A stretch of DNA of 64,000 nt from Clostridium beijerinckii (GCF_036699995.1 NZ_CP144906.1:3115001-3179000); one strand, 5' to 3'; numbered from the stretch's first letter, positions 27,465-37,345 are shown. Numbers and translations: made by a program. Notes: generated from the sequence alone by a model not told the origin.

Positions 27465-28832
27465 TTATATTTTTCTGAACTCAAATCTTGGAAATAAAAA
27501 TATTGGAATTGTATAAGTCTTGTTTGCAATTCCACCTTGAGTTACTCCTTTTAGATAAACTGCAAAATTAATTTTTCCATTAGCTAATGATTTTGTTATG
27601 GTTTTACCCGGATTCTTACCAGCCTTAACTTCTATTCCGTAAACATGCCCGTTTTCCCTATCTCTATAGACAAAATCAAGTTCTCCATCACCATAGATGC
27701 CAAACATAGGAACTGTAGATATTTTATCCAAAAGACAGTGGTAAACAAACGTTTCATTTAATAACCCGCTAGATTCCGATGCTAATAGGTTTGCTTTTTT
27801 CATCACATAATTTGCCATACCAACATCTGATAAAAAATATCTTTGTCTCTTCTTTATATTGGTAAATTCAAAATCTATAAGCTTATCACAGTCTTTAACA
27901 AATTTTGACGTGTAAAACCATTGAAGTACTCTATTACAATTTTCCTTCGTGATATTACTTGAATATTGTTTGGTTATTATTTGCTGTAATTCTTCCGTAT
28001 AACTGCTTTCCTTAATGCCTTTTTTTCCTCTAGCTAGAATTTCAATTATTGCGCTTATACAGTCTTCAAACACTCTTGTAGTCAATATATCTCCATCAAA
28101 ATATCTTGAAGATTCTTCACAAAATACTCTTAATAATTTTTCAAACAAATCATTAATATTTTCCTTGTGATTTCTTAAGTATTCACATACTATCTCTGGA
28201 TAACCGCCAACTTCTAAGTAATCCTTATACTTATCATAAAATATATCATAATCCCTTTTATCGCCATCTCCATACAAATCTAATGACTCATAAGCTTGTG
28301 TTAAATTAAGCGCATTAACAAATTCAGTAAATGATAATGGCTTTATTTCAAGGAAATCTACATCACCCATCGGAGACCAAAACTCTTTCTGCATAACAAC
28401 TCTTCCTAAATAACTTCCAGTCATGATAAAATGTGCCTTAAATTCCCTTGCAAATTGCCTTATCATATTATAAATCTTATAAGATTCTTGTATTTCATCT
28501 ATTATAATTATGCATTCTTCATTGTCTTCAAAATTTTTAGAGAATCTCTTAAACATCTCTTTTAATGTATTTGTTTTTTCCCTGTCTAGTTTTCCTGATA
28601 GACGTTCTTCTTTTATTATATTATAAATTGTAAGTAAGTCCTCTCCTGTTTCTTCCAACAGATTTATATATATTAAATGCTTATAATTTTCTCTTGCAAA
28701 TTTTTTCACTAAATAAGTTTTTCCTACCTGTCTTGCACCTTCTACTAATAGTACCTTATTATTATGATTATTTTTCCACTCTAATAGCTTTTTATATGCA
28801 TCTCTTTTAAGATCTATTATTTGTTTTTCCAC
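27465..28832 (-). CDS. AAA ATPase with DUF4143 domain
   Basis: About 455 residues. The N-terminal AAA_14 domain has Walker A GARQVGKTYLVKKFA and Walker B IIIIDEIQES with sensor MTGSYLG. The C-terminal DUF4143 domain (RYFLSDVGMANYVM, LLNETFVYHCL, LDFVYRDRENGHVYGIEVKAG) has a PD-(D/E)XK-like core. This common bacterial and archaeal family has no fixed function and is often found in mobile regions. The start is best placed at GTG 28832, preceded by AAGGAAGTGAG; an in-frame ATG at 28856 lies upstream. Confidence 0.8.
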   Translation of the reverse strand: MEKQIIDLKRDAYKKLLEWKNNHNNKVLLVEGARQVGKTYLVKKFARENYKHLIYINLLEETGEDLLTIYNIIKEERLSGKLDREKTNTLKEMFKRFSKNFEDNEECIIIIDEIQESYKIYNMIRQFAREFKAHFIMTGSYLGRVVMQKEFWSPMGDVDFLEIKPLSFTEFVNALNLTQAYESLDLYGDGDKRDYDIFYDKYKDYLEVGGYPEIVCEYLRNHKENINDLFEKLLRVFCEESSRYFDGDILTTRVFEDCISAIIEILARGKKGIKESSYTEELQQIITKQYSSNITKENCNRVLQWFYTSKFVKDCDKLIDFEFTNIKKRQRYFLSDVGMANYVMKKANLLASESSGLLNETFVYHCLLDKISTVPMFGIYGDGELDFVYRDRENGHVYGIEVKAGKNPGKTITKSLANGKINFAVYLKGVTQGGIANKTYTIPIFLFPRFEFRKI

Positions 28833-28856
28833 GTTTCTCACTTCCTTACAATTCAA

Positions 28857-29340
28857 GCTATAATCTTATCTAGTATCTACTAAATTATATCTTAAAATTT
28901 ATTTTCAATAATAATTTTACCACTATTTAAATATACCAGCAATCATGTACCTCGCACTTTTTCATAAATGTATATTGTTAACTTTTTTCTTTCTAACTTC
29001 GCAGGTTCTTTAATTTTTTACTTCTTAACTTTTTTCATTGTAAAATTCTTAAATTCCTAAATTCTTAACTTTTTTCATTTTTAACTTCTTTACTTCTTAA
29101 ATTGCTAAATTCTTAAAAAGTTTTATTTGAAAACATAATTATTGTTAAAAAGGTTTCTTTTTAACAATGTTTATTTCACCCTTTGGAACCTTTGCTATAA
29201 CATGTTCTCCTGCTATTCTTTAAAAGTTTTATTTCCTAGTATTTCTTTATTCTTTACATTTGCACTTTTATGGCTTGGCATATATACCACTTGCCTGTAA
29301 GGGACATTAAATATACTTGATGTTTCCTATTAGACATTTC
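28857..29340. other. AT-rich gap with repeated TTCTTAACTTTTTT motif and DUF429 scrap
   Basis: Bases 28,975-29,115 hold about five imperfect copies of TTCTTAACTTTTTTCATT, also seen once or twice at 5390-5450. Bases 29,205-29,336 on the minus strand carry a short DUF429-like scrap (TSSIFNVPYRQVVYMPSHKS) with no start or end. No intact gene. Confidence 0.4.
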
Positions 29341-29389
29341 TATATACATAAAAATATATTAATAACTTTGAATCCATAACTTAGTTGAT

Positions 29390-29418
29390 TTGCTAGGTAG
29401 TCTTATGTTTGGTATAAT
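29390..29418 (+). promoter_or_regulatory. Sigma-A-type promoter of the KAS III-like gene
   Basis: TTGCTA (29390-29395), a 17-base spacer and TATAAT (29413-29418). It lies about 270 bases before the ATG, leaving a long leader. Confidence 0.55.
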
Positions 29419-29456
29419 GTGCACATGCAATTTTACAATAATGTAGTTAAGTAATA

Positions 29457-29481
29457 CTTAAGGGAGTTTTAAACCTTAAGT
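29457..29481 (+). promoter_or_regulatory. Leader hairpin
   Basis: CTTAAGG and CCTTAAG form a 7-bp stem about 45 bases downstream of the proposed -10. It could be an attenuator or RNA-stability element in the leader of the KAS III-like gene; no long T-run follows. Confidence 0.35.
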
Positions 29482-29691
29482 TTCTACTTTACATATAAGG
29501 CACAATCAAAAAAAAATAATAAATTCATCTGCTAAGCATATTTTCAACCATGCTACGTAAGTAGATTGCTATAATAGGCCCGCTATGACAACAATCTGAT
29601 TTCTTGCTGATGAAAAATAATCATGGTATTTTGAACTTGTTATTTTCTTTCATGTGCCTAAAACAAAACTTTAACAAAAGGGGATAAAAAA

Positions 29692-30720
29692 ATGAATAAC
29701 ACTAAAGAGCATTTTTCAAATGTTATAATTAAAGGGATGGGGACTTACTTAGCAGCTAATAAAATTGGTAACGAGCCATATATTGAGCAATTCAAAGAGT
29801 ATGATATTGACTTAGAGCATATCTTTGAAGCTCTAGGAAGAAAATATAGGTATGTATCGACTGATATTGAAGAAACAACAATAACTATGGCCATTAAAGC
29901 AGCAGAAAAGGCACTTGATAATGGAAAAATCAGTGTAGATGATTTAGATGTAATAGTATTTGCATCTAACACTCCAGAATACCTAAGTCCAAGTAATGCC
30001 TTATTAATACAGAATAAACTTGATGCAAAAAATGTTAAAGTAGTTTTTGATATAAACTGTGATTGTGCTGGTATGACAGTTGCAATAGATACAGTAACAA
30101 GACTATTAAAAACTAATAAGAGATATAAAAAAGCCCTTGTAGTTGGAAGCGTTATGATGAGTGCTTATGGAAGAAAAGATGATGTTTCTAGAGTTGGATT
30201 CTCAGATAGTGCATCTGCTGTAGTACTAGAACTCGTTCAAGAAGATATTGAACGAGGATTTATAGATTCAGTTCAAATTACAGATACTTCATTTGAAATA
30301 GATTTTGTTAGAAACCCTCAAATTGGATTCTCTAAATATTTAAGAACTGACATTGCAGATAAAGAAACATTAAAGTTTTCATCACATCCAAAGGGAGGCA
30401 CACCATATACTAAAATTTGGACAGACTTAACACTAGATTTATGTGAAAATAACGGACTAACAGTTGATGAACTCGACTATGTTTTATTATCACCTCTAGC
30501 AAAACACACATGTGAAGATTTCATTCAATCAGTATATCCTGACACTTATGAAAAGAAATTCACATTCCAGAGTGAAGAATTAGGATACCTTGGTTTAAAC
30601 AGTGAAATTTTTCAATTGGAAGATGCTATAAAAAGAGGTATCGTATCAGAAGGTTCAAATGTATTAATGAATGGTACTGGTGTAGGAATTACAACTTTAA
30701 TGGCTTTATATAGACTTTAA
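29692..30720 (+). CDS. 3-oxoacyl-ACP synthase III-like (thiolase fold) protein
   Basis: A 342-residue KAS III-like condensing enzyme. Seen: a FabH-type N-terminal lobe (AAEKALDNGKISVDDLDVIV), the nucleophile loop DINCDCAGMT with Cys at residue 125, and a C-terminal glycine loop MNGTGVGITT. The FabH His of the PHQAN motif is not obvious (here SPLAKHTCED), so the substrate or chemistry may differ from standard fatty-acid initiation. It stands alone with its own promoter, long leader and terminator, and no acyl carrier or other fatty-acid gene lies nearby. An AAAAGGGGATAAAAAA ribosome region precedes the ATG. Confidence 0.75.
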   Translation: MNNTKEHFSNVIIKGMGTYLAANKIGNEPYIEQFKEYDIDLEHIFEALGRKYRYVSTDIEETTITMAIKAAEKALDNGKISVDDLDVIVFASNTPEYLSPSNALLIQNKLDAKNVKVVFDINCDCAGMTVAIDTVTRLLKTNKRYKKALVVGSVMMSAYGRKDDVSRVGFSDSASAVVLELVQEDIERGFIDSVQITDTSFEIDFVRNPQIGFSKYLRTDIADKETLKFSSHPKGGTPYTKIWTDLTLDLCENNGLTVDELDYVLLSPLAKHTCEDFIQSVYPDTYEKKFTFQSEELGYLGLNSEIFQLEDAIKRGIVSEGSNVLMNGTGVGITTLMALYRL

Positions 30721-30762
30721 TAATATAATATTTTTCCATATCAAATTCATTCTCACAACAAA

Positions 30763-30797
30763 AAAACAGTAGTTTAATTATCATTACCTACTGTTTT
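30763..30797. terminator. Bidirectional terminator
   Basis: AAAACAGTAG and CTACTGTTTT form a 10-bp stem between the convergent genes ending at 30720 (plus) and 30900 (minus), with A-run and T-run on each side. Confidence 0.8.
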
Positions 30798-30899
30798 CTA
30801 TAAAATTAAGAGCTTACATTACATAAACTCTCGTTAAAAGTCCCATAACTTAAACTTAATTTTGTTAAAAATTAATAATAGTATCTATTTACAATTACA

Positions 30900-32099
30900 T
30901 TATTCATAAAGGCCCCAGCCTCCACTGTACTGATGAGGTGACTTTCCTTTTGATTCTATAATCATAGGTTTCAAAGGAACTGGTGCTTCTTCATTTATTT
31001 CAGCAAGCTCCACATTAAATTCCCATTCGTCCCCAAAATCAAATAAGTATAGAAGTCTTTCTCCTTTATAAAGATTTAAACTTGCTATAGTCGTAGTTTC
31101 TGCTACAGGTCCTTCGTACTCTGCATACTTACAGTATATTCCTTTTCTTCTGTTGCCTCCTATAAAAAATGCATATAAGTGATCATTATCAAATTCAAAG
31201 GCTTCTTGAATAGCATTATGTAAATCCCCAAAAGTATGCTTATATGCTAAATTTATTTTTCTCCATACAGTCTTTGATAAACTTACTTTAAAAGTATACG
31301 TTCCGCCTTTATTTATCTTACTTTCTTCTACTGTATTTTTAACAGTGTTCCCTTTAAAGATGGTTTTAAAAACGTCAAATGCTTTTTCGTTTTTGTTAGT
31401 TGTAACTTTTAAATTATAATACTCTAGTAATACTGGAACATCTTCTCTATTCCAATACTGAATAGCCTTTGTTAGAAGTAATATACTTGTTTTAATCCCA
31501 AATTCATTTGGCGAAAAACTTTTTATCGTATCTTCATACCTTGTTTTTGCACCATTAATTAATTCTAGTTCACCAAAACTAAAGAACTTTAAATGATGAA
31601 AAAATGCAGCCCCAGTTGAATACATTACATTTGAAATATCCATTTCATCTTTTACAATTATATCTCCCTGTTTAGCACTAGCTATCTCAGCTAAAATATT
31701 GTAAAAAGCCGCTATATTATGAGTTCTATCAAATTTTGTTTCAAAATCATATTGGGTCCAATAAGTTTGGAGTAAGAAAGCATATTTTTCATCTTCATTT
31801 AAATTTTGAAAACTTTCTAACTTATCTGTTTTAAAGAGTCTTACTTTTCCCTTTTCATCGTTAGCCTTTATATAAAGCTTACTTGCAAGAACTAGTGAAA
31901 ACATCAAGTCTATTGCAAAATATTTATCTTGATTATAACTAGGATTTATTACATCTTTTTTATTTTCAAGGATCATGTTTAGATTATAGCAATCCTTTCT
32001 GCCTAATACTTCCTGAGTCGCTGAGAGTATAGGCTTTTCATTTTCTATAAATTCTATAAATTTTTCAAAATCGTTTATTGAACTGTTAATATTACTCAT
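30900..32099 (-). CDS. pRiA4b ORF-3-like domain protein
   Basis: A 399-residue protein with a helical N-terminal region of unknown role. The C-terminal pRiA4b ORF-3 domain reads YTFKVSLSKTVWRKINLAYK, TFGDLHNAIQEAFEFDNDHL, LLYLFDFGDEWEFNVEL, and the typical end SGGWGLYE. The domain was first noted on plasmids and near IS elements; its function is unknown. A second, differently built member lies at 43672-44763. No disruption seen. Confidence 0.75.
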   Translation of the reverse strand: MSNINSSINDFEKFIEFIENEKPILSATQEVLGRKDCYNLNMILENKKDVINPSYNQDKYFAIDLMFSLVLASKLYIKANDEKGKVRLFKTDKLESFQNLNEDEKYAFLLQTYWTQYDFETKFDRTHNIAAFYNILAEIASAKQGDIIVKDEMDISNVMYSTGAAFFHHLKFFSFGELELINGAKTRYEDTIKSFSPNEFGIKTSILLLTKAIQYWNREDVPVLLEYYNLKVTTNKNEKAFDVFKTIFKGNTVKNTVEESKINKGGTYTFKVSLSKTVWRKINLAYKHTFGDLHNAIQEAFEFDNDHLYAFFIGGNRRKGIYCKYAEYEGPVAETTTIASLNLYKGERLLYLFDFGDEWEFNVELAEINEEAPVPLKPMIIESKGKSPHQYSGGWGLYE

Positions 32100-32182
32100 T
32101 TTTATTAATCCATCCTCAGTTTTTATATTTTTTGTGATTGAATTTTATTTATCAGGTTAAATTTGATCATGACTATATAAAA

Positions 32183-32515
32183 TTATTTTCTTCTTTTAAA
32201 TCCATATTCCTTTTTTAATATTTCAATCATTTCAAATACAACATAACAAACACTTGTCGATTCAATTATATTAATTAAACTAATAATTCTTTCAAGGTTA
32301 TCAGTAAATGGATACCTTTTGCATCTTTCTGGTTTGCATGCTTCTAGTTCACAGCTTCCATCTTTTCTAAAAAGGCACATAGTATTTGCTTAATTTCATA
32401 TTTCCCAAAATCTTCTTCAATATACATATTCATAAGTTCTTTTTCTGAAATCCAAGAAAATCTGCGACTTTTTAGAATAAATCTTTTCCACTTTGTCTTT
32501 GTAAATAATTTCTAT
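32183..32515 (-). pseudogene. YkgJ-family cysteine-cluster protein remnant
   Basis: The open part from 32380 reads FRKDGSCELEACKPERCKRY PFTDN, the C-terminal half of the YkgJ (CxxCxxxCC) metal-binding family. Upstream, one frame away, the minus strand reads FSWISEKELMNMYIEEDFGK and YEIKQILCAFLEK, which should join at CAFLEKDGSCE. So there is a frameshift near 32375, and the N-terminal cysteine cluster is missing. It overlaps the marR promoter region on the other strand. Confidence 0.55.
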
Positions 32516-32531
32516 ATAAAACTTATAAAAT

Positions 32532-32562
32532 AGTTGTCAAATGATAACTATATTGTTATAAT
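32532..32562 (+). promoter_or_regulatory. marR operon promoter with overlapping palindromic operator
   Basis: A near-perfect consensus promoter: TTGTCA (32534-32539), 17 bases, TATAAT (32557-32562). The near-palindrome AGTTGTCAAATGATAACT (32532-32549) covers the -35 box, placed as expected for autorepression by the MarR protein encoded just downstream. Confidence 0.7.
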
Positions 32563-32599
32563 ATCTTTTACTAATAATAATTATCAAAGGAGTTTTCAT

Positions 32600-33073
32600 A
32601 TGACTAAAAAAGATAATAGAGAATTAATTTTAAATATGGTTAACTTTTATAGTTTATTTAATGTTGAGTTTATAGATCTCATTCCAGACCTAACTAATAC
32701 AGAAATCACTCCCCTTCTTTCAAAAATACTGAATTTTATTCATTTTGAAGGTACTACTACAGCATCAAGAATAAGTAAAAAATTAAACATATCTGTACCA
32801 AATACAAGCAGAAGTATTAATGCTTTATATAATCTTGGTTACTTGATAAAAAAACAAGATGAAAAAGATAAAAGAATTGTTTATTTATCACTATCAAATA
32901 AATCATTAAATCTTATTTCATCTGTTGCTGCAACTGGAGAGGATATTTTTTTAGAACGATTTAATGTTCTTTCTAATGAAGAAATAGCTGAGTTATCTCA
33001 ATCACTATTAAAAGCTCAGAACTTGATTATAAAAATGCGAGATCTATATGAAGATAAGAAAACTATGAAATAA
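32600..33073 (+). CDS. MarR-family transcriptional regulator
   Basis: 157 residues. The start is ATG 32600, chosen for AAAGGAG eight bases upstream; an in-frame ATG at 32534 lies within the promoter. The winged helix is visible in TTTASRISKKLNISVPNTSR SINALYNLGYLIKKQDEKDK RIVYLSLS, with the R in the wing typical of MarR. It heads a plus-strand operon with a chemoreceptor (33096) and an extradiol dioxygenase (35141), with gaps of 22 and 50 bases. The palindrome over its own -35 box suggests autorepression, relieved perhaps by an aromatic compound that the dioxygenase handles. Confidence 0.85.
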   Translation: MTKKDNRELILNMVNFYSLFNVEFIDLIPDLTNTEITPLLSKILNFIHFEGTTTASRISKKLNISVPNTSRSINALYNLGYLIKKQDEKDKRIVYLSLSNKSLNLISSVAATGEDIFLERFNVLSNEEIAELSQSLLKAQNLIIKMRDLYEDKKTMK

Positions 33074-33095
33074 ATATTAAGGAGATGGTTTAATT

Positions 33096-35090
33096 ATGTT
33101 TATAAAAACTATAAAATCAAAATTAATTATTCTGATAAGTATATTACTCTTAGTTGTAAGCACTGGATTTGGAATTATTTCTTATATTAATGCATCTAAC
33201 GCTTTAATATCAAATATTACAAAGACATTACCAGAAATAGCTATTCAGGCTTCTAATACTGTTCAGGCTAATTTAGATAATCAATTAAATTCACTAGAAG
33301 TTACTGCTAAGACTGCTTCATTAAACAATGATACTCCAGATAAATTAATGACCATTTTAAAAGCTGAAGCAAAGAGAAATGGTAGTATTAAAATGGGATA
33401 CGCTGATATGAATGGAAACATTATATATACTACTGGTGAACAAACTAATATAAAAGATACTACTTATTTTAAGAAATCAATGTCTGGAGAAAATTTTATT
33501 AATGATCCTGAAGTTAATGAAGGCAAAACTGCAATGACAATGGTATATTCAGTACCAATAAAAAATGATGACTCAATTATAGGCGTGTTAGTATCAGTTA
33601 GAGATGGAATGGAACTTAGTGAGATGATTAAGAAGATCTCTTTTGGTAAAACTGGAAGTGCCTATATGATTAACAGTCAAAGCAATAGTATTGCTTATAA
33701 GGATTCAAGTATGCCATTAAATCAATATAATTCTATAAGAGAAGCAGAAAAAGATCCTAGTCTAAAAGGTATCGCTGATATGCAAAAGAGAATGATAGCT
33801 GGTGAAACTGGTTTGAATTTATATACTTTTGGTGGAAAAGAATCTTATGGAGGCTTTGCTCCAATTGAAAAAGAAAAATGGTCTGTAGTTGTTATTTTAG
33901 AAAAATCGGAACTTTTATCAGAACTCAACTCTCTAAAATTCTCAATAGCCCTTACATCTATATTATTTTTGATTATTGGAATTCTTGTAATTTATATTAT
34001 TTCCAATAGACTATCTAAAAGAATTAGATATGCTTCTAATTCCTTAAATATATTGGCTACTGGAAATTTCACTAATAAGATAAGTGAAAAATATTTATAC
34101 ATTAAAGATGAAATTGGTGATATAGCTAACTCTATGAATACTATGCAGAACTCAATTGGAGATATGATTAAAATATCTAAGGACAGTTCCCTAATAATTG
34201 ATGAAAACTCAGGTAATTTATCAACTATATCTCAAAACATGGTCTTATCTTCTAATAATGTAGCGAATTCAATGCAAGAGGTAGCAATTGGAATTAATTC
34301 TCAAGCGAATAATCTAATGGAAATCACTACAATCTTAAATATCTTCAGTAGTAAACTTGAAGATATTGTAATTAACACTAAAGATATAGATAAAAATACA
34401 ATAATAATGAATGAACTTGCAAATAATAGCAGCTCAAGCATGAAGTTATTAATGGATACAGTAAGCAGCATAAGCATATCCTTTAAAAATTTATCTAATA
34501 AAATTATTACTTTTAGCAGCAATATAAAAGAAATAAATAATATAGTACAAATCATTAATTCAATAGCAGATCAAACTAACTTATTAGCATTAAATGCATC
34601 TATAGAAGCTGCAAATGCTGGTGAAGCTGGTAAGGGTTTTGGAGTGGTAGCAAATGAAGTAAAAGCCTTGGCAGAACAAACAAAGTCTTCATCTCAAAAT
34701 ATTAGTAAATTAGTATCTGATATCTCTAATAATACTAATGTAATAAAAGATGATACAAATAGCATGACCACAGAACTTAACAATCAAGTTAGCATTATAA
34801 ATGAAACTATAAACTCATTTGAAAATATAATTGATGTTATTAAAACCGTAATTCCAAAAGTACAAACTGTAAATGTGGCAACTATAGAAATAAATAAAGA
34901 AAAGGATGATATTCTTGATAAGATTGAAAGTACATCTGCTATAGCCGAAGAAATATCAGCTTCATCTGAAGAAATATCTGCTTCTACTGACGAAATGTAC
35001 AAGCTATCTAATGAAGTTGCAAAAGCTTCTGCTACCTTAAATAATATGACAAAGAAATTAATCACTGAACAAAATAAATTTATAGTTTAA
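33096..35090 (+). CDS. Methyl-accepting chemotaxis protein with dCache sensor
   Basis: 664 residues: TM1 ([20 protein letters not shown]), an extracellular dCache-type sensor of about 240 residues ([40 protein letters not shown]), TM2 ([20 protein letters not shown]), HAMP, and a cytoplasmic signalling tip with the conserved hairpin [39 protein letters not shown]. Placed between marR and a ring-cleavage dioxygenase, it probably senses the same small molecule the operon responds to. AAGGAGATGG precedes the ATG. Confidence 0.9.
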   Translation: MFIKTIKSKLIILISILLLVVSTGFGIISYINASNALISNITKTLPEIAIQASNTVQANLDNQLNSLEVTAKTASLNNDTPDKLMTILKAEAKRNGSIKMGYADMNGNIIYTTGEQTNIKDTTYFKKSMSGENFINDPEVNEGKTAMTMVYSVPIKNDDSIIGVLVSVRDGMELSEMIKKISFGKTGSAYMINSQSNSIAYKDSSMPLNQYNSIREAEKDPSLKGIADMQKRMIAGETGLNLYTFGGKESYGGFAPIEKEKWSVVVILEKSELLSELNSLKFSIALTSILFLIIGILVIYIISNRLSKRIRYASNSLNILATGNFTNKISEKYLYIKDEIGDIANSMNTMQNSIGDMIKISKDSSLIIDENSGNLSTISQNMVLSSNNVANSMQEVAIGINSQANNLMEITTILNIFSSKLEDIVINTKDIDKNTIIMNELANNSSSSMKLLMDTVSSISISFKNLSNKIITFSSNIKEINNIVQIINSIADQTNLLALNASIEAANAGEAGKGFGVVANEVKALAEQTKSSSQNISKLVSDISNNTNVIKDDTNSMTTELNNQVSIINETINSFENIIDVIKTVIPKVQTVNVATIEINKEKDDILDKIESTSAIAEEISASSEEISASTDEMYKLSNEVAKASATLNNMTKKLITEQNKFIV

Positions 35091-35140
35091 TTATTACGGA
35101 ATATATTTAATTTAACAAAATATTTGGAGGTGTTTATTAT

Positions 35141-35905
35141 ATGATTAAACCTTTATTTTTAGCTCATGGTTCACCTATGATGGCAATTGAGCAAAGCGTG
35201 TATACTAAATTTTTAAATGACCTTGGAAGATCTATTAATCCTAAAGCTATAGTTGTGTTCACAGCCCATTGGACAACTGAAACACTTACTATTTCTGCTT
35301 CTGATGCTATATATGATACTGTGTATGATTTTTATGGATTTCCAGAAGAACTCTATAAAATTAAATACCCTGCACGAGGTTCTAGCACTATTGCAACAAA
35401 AATTAAAAATAAATTAATAAATTCAGGTATTGATGTAAAAACAGATTTAACAAGGGGCCTAGATCACGGTGCATGGACTCTTTTAAAGCATCTTTATCCG
35501 AAAGCAAATATACCAGTTATTCAAGTTTCTATAAATTATACTCTACCTATTGAGCAGCAAATTAAAATAGGTAATGCCATCAAAGAGCTTGGTTCTGAAG
35601 ATATTTTAATTCTTGGAAGTGGAAATACAGTTCATAATCTAAGATTAGTTAATTTTGATAGTAAGGCAATTGATTCTTGGTCTAAAGAATTTGATGATTG
35701 GTTAATTGACAAGATAGGAAACAAGGACATGAATGCCCTTAATAACTATAAAAAATATGCTCCTCATGCTAACTTAGCAGTTCCAACTGCAGATCATCTT
35801 GTCCCATTATTTATAGCTTTAGGCAGTAGTTCTGAATTAACCCCTAGAGTTATATTTAGAGATTACCAATTAGGAAACTTAAGTTATCTTTGCTATGAAT
35901 TTTAG
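35141..35905 (+). CDS. ygiD: Class III extradiol dioxygenase (DODA/YgiD type)
   Basis: 254 residues of the LigB/DODA family, non-heme Fe(II) or zinc enzymes that open catechol rings. Seen: LAHGSPMMAIE (first metal His), VFTAHWTTE (second His), LDHGAWTLLKHLYP (catalytic His), ILGSGNTVHNLR and the C-terminal VPTADHLVPLFIALG. The reaction needs oxygen, which is odd for an obligate anaerobe. It could serve detoxification or a different ring-opening. It is the last gene of the marR operon and is followed by a strong terminator. Confidence 0.85.
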   Translation: MIKPLFLAHGSPMMAIEQSVYTKFLNDLGRSINPKAIVVFTAHWTTETLTISASDAIYDTVYDFYGFPEELYKIKYPARGSSTIATKIKNKLINSGIDVKTDLTRGLDHGAWTLLKHLYPKANIPVIQVSINYTLPIEQQIKIGNAIKELGSEDILILGSGNTVHNLRLVNFDSKAIDSWSKEFDDWLIDKIGNKDMNALNNYKKYAPHANLAVPTADHLVPLFIALGSSSELTPRVIFRDYQLGNLSYLCYEF

Positions 35906-35955
35906 ACAGATTTGCATTGAAACTCAGCATTCTCAGTTTAGATTTTAGTTCTTTT

Positions 35956-35998
35956 GATAAGAGGATTTATGACTTCATTTGTCATTAATCCTCTTATC
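35956..35998 (+). terminator. Terminator of the marR operon
   Basis: GATAAGAGGATT pairs perfectly (12 bp) with AATCCTCTTATC, followed by TGTTTTGTTTG on the plus strand. Confidence 0.85.
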
Positions 35999-36094
35999 TG
36001 TTTTGTTTGATGCTTGCTCTCTTAATTGTAAATAAAAATAAGTGTAAATGTATAACCACTTATTTATAGCCCACACTTACACTTATACAGTAGC

Positions 36095-36126
36095 AAATAA
36101 GAGCCTATTTACATAAGCTCTTATTT
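36095..36126 (-). terminator. AAATAAGAGC hairpin terminator of CAP gene copy 1
   Basis: AAATAAGAGC and GCTCTTATTT form a 10-bp stem 14 bases past the stop at 36140 on the minus strand. Confidence 0.75.
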
Positions 36127-36139
36127 TTATCACTAATCA

Positions 36140-36802
36140 TTAGTTTGAGAATTCTTGTGTTCCCATGTATTTGTTATTTCCGTAGATTACACCTATACCA
36201 ACCTTAGTGTATTTTTCATTCATCATATTTGCTCTATGACCTGGTGAGTTCCACCATTGATTAAATAATTCAACTGGGTCAGAAGTGTTATATGCAATAT
36301 TCTCTCCCGCTGTAGTATAAGTATAGCCTATTGTGTGTAACCAGTTTGTCCACTTTGTTCCGTCTGGATTTGTGTGATCAAAGAAATTATTTTGAATCAT
36401 GTCGTCACTCTTATATCGCGCAACTTGCACTAACGTATTATCTATAGTTAATGGCTGAAGAGCAGCTTCTTTTCTTTTTTCATTCATTAATTGAAGAATT
36501 TTATCCTCAGCAGAATTTTGCATGCTGATTGAATAATTTGTCGGCAGATTAGGTAACCCCTGTACATTTACTGATGTTGCATTTGTGCCGCTTTTTGAAA
36601 CTGCATCTGTATTACTAGCGTTATTTGCATTAAACGTATTCATAAGTGAATTTGTATTTAAAAGATTATTTATATTTACATTGTTATAATCGTTAATATT
36701 TGAATTAATTGTTGCTGCAGATACTCCTAATGATGAGAAACTTCCTATTGTTGTAGCTGCAATAACTGTAGTTACTATTCTTCTTAAACCATTCTTTCTC
36801 AT
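36140..36802 (-). CDS. Secreted CAP-domain (SCP/PR1) protein, copy 1
   Basis: 220 residues: a signal peptide (MRKNGLRRIVTTVIAATTIG SFSSLGVSA), an Asn-rich linker, then a CAP domain of about 120 residues with ILQLMNEKRKEAALQPLTID, the conserved HTNPDGTKWTNWLHTIGY, GENIAYN and WWNSPGHRANMMN. CAP proteins are extracellular; bacterial roles are mostly unknown. It ends at NKYMGTQEFSN, a little shorter than usual, since the final strand often ends in YWVQ. It is nearly identical to the gene at 42008-42670. Confidence 0.88.
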   Translation of the reverse strand: MRKNGLRRIVTTVIAATTIGSFSSLGVSAATINSNINDYNNVNINNLLNTNSLMNTFNANNASNTDAVSKSGTNATSVNVQGLPNLPTNYSISMQNSAEDKILQLMNEKRKEAALQPLTIDNTLVQVARYKSDDMIQNNFFDHTNPDGTKWTNWLHTIGYTYTTAGENIAYNTSDPVELFNQWWNSPGHRANMMNEKYTKVGIGVIYGNNKYMGTQEFSN

Positions 36803-37074
36803 TAGTTTTTCTCCTTCTATATGTTTTATTTGTCCTTATGATTTTTATTTAAACAAAAAGTGTTTTTTAAGTTTTTGTTGCTTTCGAGTAAGGACATGTC
36901 TCTATCTTATCATCTTTTCGACAATATTCAACATGGATTTTTCTCAATTTATTGATTTAAATGATATTGTCTTGAACTTGCTTTAGTATGTTCTTGTATA
37001 CGTCTTTATGCACCATAATATCATTTAACATCTTAAAGTGCAAAGGATACTCCCCTATATTTTTCTATATTCTT

Positions 37075-37275
37075 TAGTATTTATTGTTTTTCTTATTTGT
37101 GATTTATTTAAGAATTCATTCATTTCTTTAATTTTGTTAAATATTTCGAAGGATTGGCTTCTTATTCTTTTTCCTAGTGTTTCTTTATTCTTCTCATTTG
37201 AAATTTCATAGTTTGGCATATATACCACTTGTCTGCAAGGAACATTAAATATTCTTGATGCACTCCCTTTAGATA
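37075..37275 (-). pseudogene. DUF429-family scrap
   Basis: The minus strand reads ASRIFNVPCRQVVYMPNYEI SNEKNKETLGKRIRSQSFEI FNKIKEMNEFLNKS, the central PCR..V and KI.E...FL motifs of DUF429. There is no start and no C-terminal DALCLA motif. Confidence 0.45.
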
Positions 37276-37345
37276 TTTCAGTGCTTCATCTTCTGGACGT
37301 ATGTTACTAGTGTTTATTCCATAACTCAACTATATACTGCAATAA

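Larger units (their letters stand above)
36030..37066. repeat. Duplicated 1-kb block, copy 1 (CAP gene and flanks)
   Basis: This block, including the 3' hairpin, the CAP gene and about 260 bases upstream, is repeated almost identically at 41901-42933. The upstream shared part contains a conserved coding-like scrap on the minus strand (IGEYPLHFKMLNDIMVHKDV). Confidence 0.85.

Noticed and set aside
28975..29115. CRISPR-like spaced repeats (TTCTTAACTTTTTT)
   Set aside because: Repeat units vary in sequence and spacing, there are no distinct spacers and no cas genes.
34301..35065. Minus-strand hydrophobic frames opposite the chemoreceptor
   Set aside because: Antisense of heptad-repeat coding commonly gives such frames; no start signals.
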